Source: Macrostomum hystrix (taxonomy: Eukaryota; Platyhelminthes; Macrostomidae). Taken from it: a stretch of DNA of 64,000 nucleotides. This document shows positions 1 to 8,600 of this stretch, in pieces; the stretch's first letter is position 1, and each line of letters begins with the position of its first letter. The stretch lies in contig CATNEN010000001.1 of NCBI GenBank assembly GCA_950097015.1, positions 527,501 through 591,500 on the forward strand. Direction: 5' to 3'. The position numbers were made by a program, and so were the translations under genes. The notes beneath the pieces were generated by a model that did not search any database, was not told the DNA's origin, and saw only the letters and a program-made list of their open reading frames with translations.

Positions 1-1471
1 GTGGGCCAAGCCGAGCTTCATGTCGTGTCGGGCGGTGAGTCCGACTCCCTTTTCGCCAACACTCACAGCGATGCTAGAGTCTCCTCTGTTGGCAGCTACC
101 TGAGTGCCTTCGGATCCGTGGGCCAAGCCGAGCTTCATTTCGTCGTGCTGGGCGGTGAGTCCGACTCCCTTTTCGCCGACACTCACAGCGATTCTAGAGT
201 AGCTGCTGGCAGCTACCTGAGTGCCTTCGGATCCGTGGGCCAAGCCGAGCTTCATGTCGTTATGTTGGACGGTGAGTCCGACTACTTTTTTGCCGACACT
301 CACAGCGATGCTAGAGTCTCCTCTGCTGGCAGCTACCTGAGTGGCTTCGGATCCGTGGGCCAAGCCGAGCTTCATGTCGTGTCGGGCGGTGAGTCCGACT
401 CCCTTTTCGCCAACACTCACAGCGATGCTAGAGTCTCCTCTGTTGGCAGCTACCTGAGTGCCTTCGGATCCGTGGGCCAAGCCGAGCTTCATTTCGTCGT
501 GTTGGGCGGTGAGTCCGACTCCCTTTTCGCCGACACTCACAGCGATTCTAGAGTAGCTGCTGGCAGCTACCTGAGTGCCTTCGGATCCGTGGGCCAAGCC
601 GAGCTTCATGTCGTCGTGTTGGGCGGTGAGTCCGACTCCCTTTTCGCCGACACTCACAGCGATGCTAGTGTCTCCTCTGCTGGCAGCGACCTGAGTCCCT
701 TCGGATCCGTGGGCCAAGCCGAGCTTCATGTCGTCGTGTTGGGCGGTGAGTCCGACTCCCTTTTCGCCGACACTCACAGCGATGCCAGAGTCTCCTCTGC
801 TGGCAGCGAACTGAGTGCCTTCGGATCCGTGGGCCAAGCCGAGCTTCATGTCGTCATGTTGGACGGTGAGTCCGTCTACTTTTTTGCCGACACTCACAGC
901 GATGCTAGAGTCTCCTCTGCTGGCAGCTACCTGAGTGGCTTCGGATCCGTGGGCCAAGCCGAGCTTCATGTCGTGTCGGGCGGTGAGTCCGACTCCCTTT
1001 TCGCCAACACTCACAGCGATGCTAGAGTCTCCTCTGCTGGCAGCTACCTGAGTGCCTTCGGATCCGTGGGCCAAGCCGAGCTTCATGTCGTGTCGGGCGG
1101 TGAGTCCGACTCCCTTTTCGCCAACACTCACAGCGATGCTAGAGTCTCCTCTGTTGGCAGCTACCTGAGTGCCTTCGGATCCGTGGGCCAAGCCGAGCTT
1201 CATGTCGTGTCGGGCGGTGAGTCCGACTCCCTTTTCGCCAACACTCACAGCGATGCTAGAGTCTCCTCTGTTGGCAGCTACCTGAGTGGCTTCGGATCCG
1301 TGGGCCAAGCCGAGCTTCATGTCGTGTCGGGCGGTGAGTCCGACTCCCTTTTCGCCAACACTCACAGCGATGCTAGAGTCTCCTCTGCTGGCAGCTACCT
1401 GAGTGCCTTCGGATCCGTGGGCCAAGCCGAGCTCCATGTCGTTGTGTTGGGCGGTGAGTTCGACTCCCTTG
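1..1471 (-). repeat. Tandem 117/120-bp coding repeats, block I (runs off the left edge)
   Basis: About twelve units of 117 or 120 bp, most carrying GGATCC at the unit boundary. On the minus strand they encode the same 39-40-residue repeat as the C-terminus of the SecA-like protein. The plus strand is also open throughout, but only because every unit lies in the same frame and lacks stops. Unit variants (VSGG/VVLGG type, VAAG type, deletions of 3 bp multiples) all keep frame, which suggests selection for coding or recent homogenisation. No unique N-terminus or promoter is visible within the window. Confidence 0.8.
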
Positions 1472-1921
1472 GTACCTCAAGGATGCTAGAATAACAGAGT
1501 AATACAAGAATACTAGAGTTCTAGTAATGGAAAGTTATAGTTATTTTTTAAATACAAATTTAACACTAGCGAGAATGTAATTAAACAACTTTAAACTTAA
1601 TTAGCGCATTTATAAAGACTCGCTATCAAAACTAAACAGTCTTAAACAGCAGAGAAAAAGAAAATGACCGCATGGAATTCATTTCACGAAATTCTTGTCC
1701 AAAAAAATTATGCAGAAAAAAATTGTGTCCATATACGCTCGTATAATTAGATTGAAGCAGGCGATTAGCAAAAGCAAACTTAACAAAACAAGTCTAAGAA
1801 CAGCGACATAAAATAGGAGTTTAGTAATCTTTTCTTTCGACCCTTACAATCGGGCGTAAAAAGTAGCTTAAGTTTTCCGAATCCAAAAACTAATAAATCT
1901 CAATCAACAATTCTCATTCAC
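1472..1921 (-). repeat. Duplicated 3' flank, copy 1 (about 450 bp, begins GGTACC)
   Basis: AT-rich sequence almost identical to 2608-3057. In gene orientation it lies immediately after the VAARRGE stop, so it is the 3' untranslated or flanking sequence of the repeat tail. With block II it forms a 1136-bp tandem segmental duplication unit. Confidence 0.8.
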
Positions 1922-2607
1922 TCGCCCCTTCTGGCAGCTACCTGAGTGCCTTCGGATACGTGGGCCAAGCCAAGCTTCATGTCGTCGTGTTGGGCGGTAA
2001 GTCCGACTCCCTTTTCGCCGACACTCACAGCGATTCCAGAGTCTCCTCTGCTGGCAGCTACCTGAGTGCCTTCGGATCCGTGGGCCAAGCCGAGCTTCAT
2101 GTCGTCGTGTTGGGCGGTGAGTCCGACTCCCTTTTCGCCGACACTCACAGCGATGCTAGTGTCTCCTCTGCTGGCAGCGACCTGAGTCCCTTCGGATCCG
2201 TGGGCCAAGCCGAGCTTCATGTCGTCGTGTTGGGCGGTGAGTCCGACTCCCTTTTCGCCGACACTCACAGCGATGCCAGAGTCTCCTCTGCTGGCAGCGA
2301 ACTGAGTGCCTTCGGATCCGTGGGCCAAGCCGAGCTTCGTGTCGTCATGTTGGACGGTGAGTCCGTCTACTTTTTTGCCGACACTCACAGCGATGCTAGA
2401 GTCTCCTCTGCTGGCAGCTACCTGAGTGGCTTCGGATCCGTGGGCCAAGCCGAGCTTCATGTCGTGTCGGGCGGTGAGTCCGACTCCCTTTTCGCCAACA
2501 CTCACAGCGATGCTAGAGTCTCCTCTGCTGGCAGCTACCTGAGTGCCTTCGGATCCGTGGGCCAAGCCGAGCTTCATGTCGTGTCGGGCGGTGAGTCCGA
2601 CTCCCTT
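1922..2607 (-). repeat. Tandem 120-bp coding repeats, block II, with tail ending VAARRGE
   Basis: Six to seven units of the same repeat on the minus strand (open frame 2577-1918, 219 aa, starting inside a unit). The end is the same VAARRGE-stop as the SecA-like gene at 3055. There is no unique upstream coding sequence, so this is a duplicated gene tail or an alternative terminal exon rather than a free-standing gene. Confidence 0.7.
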
Positions 2608-3057
2608 GGTACCTCAAGGATGCTAGAATAACAGAGTAATACAAGAATACTAGAGTTCTAGTAATGGAAAGTTATAGTTATTTTTTAAATACAAATTTAA
2701 CACTAGCGAGAATGTAATTAAACAACTTTAAACTTAATTAGCGCATTTATAAAGACTCGCTATCAAAACTAAACAGTCTTAAACAGCAGAGAAAAAGAAA
2801 ATGACCGCATGGAATTCATTTCACGAAATTCTTGTCCAAAAAAATTATGCAGAAAAAAATTGTGTCCATATACGCTCGTATAATTAGATTGAAGCAGGCG
2901 ATTAGCAAAAGCAAACTTAACAAAACAAGTCTAAGAACAGCGACATAAAATAGGAGTTTAGTAATCTTTTCTTTCGACCCTTACAATCGGGCGTAAAAAG
3001 TAGCTTAAGTTTTCCGAATCCAAAAACTAATAAATCTCAATCAACAATTCTCATTCA
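2608..3057 (-). repeat. Duplicated 3' flank, copy 2, directly after the stop of the SecA-like gene
   Basis: Near-identical to 1472-1921, from GGTACCTCAAGGATG through to the ACTCGCCCCTTCTGGCAG that encodes the final residues. It holds the 3' UTR of the SecA-like gene. I see no clear AATAAA on the minus strand. Confidence 0.8.
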
Positions 3058-5640
3058 CTCGCCCCTTCTGGCAGCTACCTGAGTGCCTTCGGATACGTGG
3101 GCCAAGCCAAGCTTCATGTCGTCGTGTTGGGCGGTAAGTCCGACTCCCTTTTCGCCGACACTCACAGCGATTCCAGAGTCTCCTCTGCTGGCAGCTAGCT
3201 GAGTGCCTTCGGATACGTGGGCCAAGCCAAGCTTCATGTCGTCGTGTTGGGCGGTGAGTCCGACTCCCTTTTCGCCGACACTCACAGCGATTCCAGAGTC
3301 TCCTTTGCTGGCAGCTAGCTGAGTGCCTTCGGATACGTGGGCCAAGCCAAGCTTCATGTCGTCGTGTTGGGCGGTGAGTCCGACTCCCTTTTCGCCGACA
3401 CTCACAGCGATGCCAGAGTCTCCTTTGCTGGCAGCTAGCTGAGTGCCTTCGGATCCGTGGGCCAAGCCAAGCTTCATGTCGTCGTGTTGGGCGGTGAGTC
3501 CGACTCCCTTTTCGCCGACACTCACAGCGATGCCAGAGTCTCCTTTGCTGGCAGCTACCTGAGTGCCTTCGGATCCGTGGCTGAAGCCGAGCCTTTTGTC
3601 CTTGCGTTGGGCGGTGAGTCCGAATCCCTTTTCGCCGACACTCACAGCGATGCCAGAGTCTCCTTTGCTGGCAGCTACCTGAGTGCCTTCGGATCCGTGG
3701 CTGAAGCCGAGCTTTTTGTCCTCGTGTTGGGCCATGAGTCCGACTCCCTTTTCGTCGACACTCACAGCGATGCTAGAGTCTCCTTTGCTGACAGCTACCT
3801 GAGTGCCTTCGGATCCGTGGGCCAAGCCGAGCTCCATGTCCTCGTGTTGAAGTGTGAATTCAATCCCATTTTCAGTAGCATTAAGTTGAATTGCTGCGTT
3901 TCGTTGTTGATTTCTTTGTTTTTGTTTTGTTTGTCTGTTCGTTTTAGTTTTTGGGCTGTGACACGGTTGGCTTTGTTTATATGCAGACTTAATTGTTTTT
4001 GAGACCGTAGTTTTTACTTTTTCTACGGCGTGTTGGGATAGGCTTTGTATATTTTTTTGTATTAAATCTTCTAAAATGGAAACGGCAATATCTGTTGTTT
4101 TTTTTTGAAGACAAAGTGCAACATTTTGTTTTAGATCATTGAGCTGTGCTTCATTTATTTGTTGTTCTTTTCGTGTACTTGCTTTATTGTCGCATGCTTT
4201 TTGTTTTTCGCAATTTTGAAGAACTCGGTCCATTTCTTTGACTGTGCTGCTAACTATATTTTTGATATTATTTGCGTGCAATCCAATTGCAGCCGCATCA
4301 GCTACCACGTCAGCGAATTTGATGATAGAAAGAACACCCTTGAATAGCTCTGCGCAATCATTTTTCAAAATTGCGAGTTTGGATTTCAAAACAGTCATTA
4401 TCATTTCTCCTGTATTCACATCTTTCATAACATTATCTGCTGCTTGCTGTATTATGAATGTGAAAGTTTGCAAGATCTTTTCCTGCATTTCTGGACGAAG
4501 TAACGAGAAGTCGCAGATGTTGGACTTGCCTGTACCCTCGTTTTGTGGTGTGCAGTATGGGGCCGTGACGCGCAAAATGATTGCCCTCAGATGACCTTCA
4601 CTTGCCTCTTCGGTGCACTTTTTGTCTATGTCGTTTTTGACGCTTTGCTTGATCTTCTTTATGAGCTGGTTAATAAGTGCTCTCTGTGCAGAATCTATTA
4701 TTATTCCACCAAAGAATTTTCCAACCGGGTTTTGTATGCATTTGAACAGAAAGTCGACAGTATTCTTTCCGATCAACTTGGTAAGAGCAGACGCTGCCCT
4801 CGTACATAGTTTATTCCCAACAGCACCAGACTTCTGAATAAGAGAGGATGATGACTTTAGATAGCCCAAGGCTTTTCCGAAACCGAAAGTCAATATGGAC
4901 TGCCCGATTTTCATTGCTTTATTTGTACACCAAGACTGCATATCAAACTCTCCGCTGATCAGTCCCATCACGCCTGCCATTATGTCGTTGAATCCTTCCG
5001 TAATAAAATAATTTCCGTGGTTGACGAAGCCAGCCACGCACAACATACCCCCGATGACGATTTCCACAACCCCTAAGACAGTGACTGCGGACGCATAAAA
5101 ATTCGAAGGTTTCTTTTGAACATCAAACAGCCTCACGTGACCTAGCAGGTAGAGGGACTTCAGCTCATCGAGTGTGATTTTGCCAGGGTTCTTTTCAATA
5201 TCTTTGATGCAAGTACTGATTGCAATGACTTTTTCGCCAGCTTCTCTATGCCTCTCAAGATTTTCTAAGCACTTCTTTATGCTCTCTTCAAGCTTACCGA
5301 CAGTATTAAGCCTGGCAAGGCACTGTTGAATTAATTCGTTGTTTTGATCTTGCTCTGAGCCCGAAGCTTTGTTAGGTTGTTCATCCTCTAATACGGCACG
5401 AGAATATAGGTGAGTCCAAATCGAATGGGCAAGCCACGTCTCACTTAATCTGGATTTCGCTTCTTCCAAGTCCGACATTACGTCTTTGATATCGATATCA
5501 CCTTTCATTAATTTGGCATACGCTCTGTTGTAGTAGGCGATTGCGGACCACGACTGATTCAACCCAATAGCTCTTGAGTACACATCAATAGCGCTTTGGA
5601 AGTTTTCAGCCCTCAAATTCTTGTCTGCGAATTTCAGCGC
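3055..5640 (-). CDS. Exon 3: TPR-like helices, hydrophobic segment and 40-residue tandem repeats
   Basis: The open frame is 5718-3055 (887 aa read alone). It starts with a TPR-like pair of helices (ALKFADKNLRAENFQSAIDV, then YSRAIGLNQSWSAIAYYNRA). Around residues 208-256 of the frame comes a hydrophobic Gly-rich segment (VTVLGVVEIVIGGMLCVAGF and IMAGVMGLISG) that could insert in or lie on a membrane. A long Cys/Lys-rich helical region follows. From about residue 610 the protein becomes seven tandem units of about 39-40 residues with the core MKLGLAHGSEGTQVAASRGD followed by SGIAVSVGEKGVGLTAQHDD. It ends VAARRGE-stop. The same repeats recur beyond the stop at 1-2607. The frame overlaps the SecA frame at an A7 run; a 65-nt intron starting at that point is the best explanation. 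Confidence 0.72.
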   Translation of the reverse strand, partial: ALKFADKNLRAENFQSAIDVYSRAIGLNQSWSAIAYYNRAYAKLMKGDIDIKDVMSDLEEAKSRLSETWLAHSIWTHLYSRAVLEDEQPNKASGSEQDQNNELIQQCLARLNTVGKLEESIKKCLENLERHREAGEKVIAISTCIKDIEKNPGKITLDELKSLYLLGHVRLFDVQKKPSNFYASAVTVLGVVEIVIGGMLCVAGFVNHGNYFITEGFNDIMAGVMGLISGEFDMQSWCTNKAMKIGQSILTFGFGKALGYLKSSSSLIQKSGAVGNKLCTRAASALTKLIGKNTVDFLFKCIQNPVGKFFGGIIIDSAQRALINQLIKKIKQSVKNDIDKKCTEEASEGHLRAIILRVTAPYCTPQNEGTGKSNICDFSLLRPEMQEKILQTFTFIIQQAADNVMKDVNTGEMIMTVLKSKLAILKNDCAELFKGVLSIIKFADVVADAAAIGLHANNIKNIVSSTVKEMDRVLQNCEKQKACDNKASTRKEQQINEAQLNDLKQNVALCLQKKTTDIAVSILEDLIQKNIQSLSQHAVEKVKTTVSKTIKSAYKQSQPCHSPKTKTNRQTKQKQRNQQRNAAIQLNATENGIEFTLQHEDMELGLAHGSEGTQVAVSKGDSSIAVSVDEKGVGLMAQHEDKKLGFSHGSEGTQVAASKGDSGIAVSVGEKGFGLTAQRKDKRLGFSHGSEGTQVAASKGDSGIAVSVGEKGVGLTAQHDDMKLGLAHGSEGTQLAASKGDSGIAVSVGEKGVGLTAQHDDMKLGLAHVSEGTQLAASKGDSGIAVSVGEKGVGLTAQHDDMKLGLAHVSEGTQLAASRGDSGIAVSVGEKGVGLTAQHDDMKLGLAHVSEGTQVAARRGE

Positions 5641-8600
5641 CTGGAATGGGCTCAAAGAACGATCAGATTCGACGTTTAGAACTGCTTCTTGAAACATTTT
5701 TTTACCTTCTCTTTGCACTGATCATCCCTTTCTCTGTTGAAGTCTTTAACGTGACAGATGGTGGTCTTTAGATGCATGCCCCACGTTTCCTTCAGGTAAT
5801 CGAGCTTAAGCCTGATTTCCTTGTCATCTTCCATTTGCTTGCGGATACGATACTCAGAAAGTAGACGACTGAAGCAATCAAAAAGACGCTCCTTAAACTC
5901 TACTTCTCGCAAGGCAAAATCCTTGTGATATCTTAGTTCTTTTAAGCTGGCTTCGCGCCTCATTTGCTTCATCTCCTCCACAGAATCGCAGTCGGCAAAG
6001 CAGGCACTCAGGCTTTCCTTGCTCAGTAGCAACGTTGCAGATCCTCGCTGACCCTTGCGGCCGCTCCGACCGAATACTTGCTCCTCAACTCGCTGATTTA
6101 AAGGTAAAAATGTCACAAGCACAAGAAGACCTCCGGCTTCTTCTGCTTCATCGCTCACCTTCACATCTGTGCCTCTGCCGGCAAGATTAGTAGCCACAAT
6201 CACATCGCCAGGACCGACTTCCAGTTCTCTCTCCGTATCCTTGTTCTCGGAGTACTTTATCGCCTTTACTGTGGGGCAACGATATTTTATTTCACTGAAA
6301 ATATGCTCCACACTGTTAATGTCCTCACAAACTATTAGGCTAGGCCGGCTTACACTCTCTTTCTTGACCAGGTTGCACAGCTTCGTGATGCATTCTTGTT
6401 TTGTATCAGTGATGATTCCGGGATTCTCAAGTAATCTGCGTTCTCTGTGTGGAGGAATATAGTTTAGCTGCACACAGTAGGTTTCACGCATGAATGCTTT
6501 TTCATGCTCTTCTCCAAGAGTTCCAGAAACACCAAACACTGAGCGTTTATATCGACGAAAGAATTCAAGGTTTGACAGGAAGTTGGTTTCAAGTCCCAGG
6601 GGTCGCATCTGTAGCTGATGCTTCAGCTGCAGAAACTGCTGCAGCCCGTCGCTCCACCGCATGCTCTCCTGGACTACCCCGGTGTGTCTGTAGTCTACGG
6701 GCACAGCGTCTCCGTCTTTAACAATATAGTCACGCCCGGGGACGAGTACGACTGCCGTCAGGGCACTGTTAATCCAAACATCCAGCATATCATCAATGAA
6801 CTGTTTCAGGTGTTTAGGCATTGGGAGCAGAGCTTCATTATTTTTGTCTTGTTTACCACCACTCGGAGAGTCCTTTAGGGTAGTGGAGTAATTTATTCTT
6901 GACTGGATATCCAAAACTTTATTCTTTTTGAAATCCTGAATATCTTGGTACAAAAATCTGCAAAAACCACTATCCATAATCAAAAGGTGCATTGAGCAGC
7001 CATTTGGAGCACACAGGAGTTCAATTTCCTGATTTCTAAGACAATACTTTGCGCACTTTGGAAACTGACACAAAAAGCTTTCTGCAAATGACAGAATTTC
7101 CAGGGCTCTACGAACATCAAAGTGATTAACTGGATTGCCATTTGGCTCACTGCTGTCAGATAAAAAGCACTGCTTCTCCTCTGAGCTTATGAGATTTTGT
7201 TGGGCCAGCTTTTCTACGAGGTCCTCTAACTCTTCGTCCGCTTCAACAAACTCCTTGATGAGATACAAAAAAGTCATCGGTTGCTCTGCAACCATCTCAT
7301 CTCTGTGGACGGTGTTTAGAACGTGACACCCATATATTGCTCTGAAGATAGTTGGGAATATTGGATCCAGCATCTTCATGTCACCTGCATCCTGAGCCAG
7401 ATAAGTGAGTTGCACTCCTTGATCCAATAGTAATGAGTCAACCTCATCCACTATGACAGAATCAAACTTCCTAGAGCCTCGAATGCCTTTGAACTGAAAA
7501 TCATGCCGTAATACATCTCCAGCAAAAGTTGAGACTGTCCCATAGACAATCTTGCACTCGTAGCATTGCTTTGGATTTTTGTGGCCAATATTACAATCGA
7601 CTGAAATACTACACTCTTCATAGAACTTTTTCCATTCAGCATAATCTCTTTGAGCCAGAACTTCTGATGGAGCCACAACATCGACAGACGTTCGTCCGAG
7701 AAGCATGAGGCCCACTGCAGTCATAGCAACAATGCAAGACTTCCCTTCACCTGTCAGAATCTGTAAGATTTGGCCGAAATTCTGAGTACCATAGGAACCC
7801 CTTAGCAGTGCCGCAGCACTGAAGACCTGGGTGTTTCGGGGAAGGTATCCATTGCTTTTCCTTACTGCTTTGCATAGGTTGATAAGAATTTTATGAATCG
7901 GCTGCTGTTTGTCTCGCTTCCACAGTTTGAATTTGCTTAGCTTATCTTTGCCCATTTCCAAAGTCTGTTTGATTCTACTCGTAGAACTCTCAAAGTATCC
8001 AGTAACTTCTCTGACGATGCCTTCTAGCTCTATAAGCTGTCCATCTTCAAATTGTCCAGTCTCTTTTATCTTTTTCAAAAGCTGGTCGATTGTCATCTGA
8101 GATGATTGATCTTTTTTCAACTTTTCGATTAGGCAATCCGAAATAGCGTCACTTGAATCTGATAGACTCTTTGGGTCACAGCGGTTAAGCACCATCAGCT
8201 TGACAAACTCTCGCACCTGATCCTGCGCAGCGTCCGAGCGTTTTATGATGCCCATCAGCTTGAATATGCTTTGGGAATCCCAATGATGCATCGAAGCGAT
8301 AAGCTCTACAACACACTCGGTATTTGATATCTTTTCTAGATGATCTGTCACGCCAACTCTCTTTAGCAGGGTTGTTTGAACAGCTCGAATGCGTTTCAAC
8401 TCGTTCGTTTCGAGTGGAACAGGCCACAGACGAGCGACCTCTTCAGATGCAACGAGCAGACGAAGCAGTACTATGGAAATAAGATTCGAATCGTCGTGAT
8501 CCTGTGGTGTAAGCAAGTAATTAAGGTGCTTAAGTGCGATCTTCGTTGCTTGAAACTGCTCATCTAGGGCACATATTTCAGTGTCGTACTTTGAGTCGTC

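Noticed and set aside
1-1494. 497-residue open frame on the plus strand through the repeats
   Set aside because: It is the shadow of the minus-strand coding repeat. Block III shows stops on the plus strand while the minus strand stays open and continues into unique coding sequence.
5690-5700. Programmed -1 frameshift at the A7 run between the SecA and TPR frames
   Set aside because: The sequence fits a slippery site, but a clean 65-nt GT-AG intron begins at the same place and joins the frames at phase 0, which is simpler for a spliced gene.
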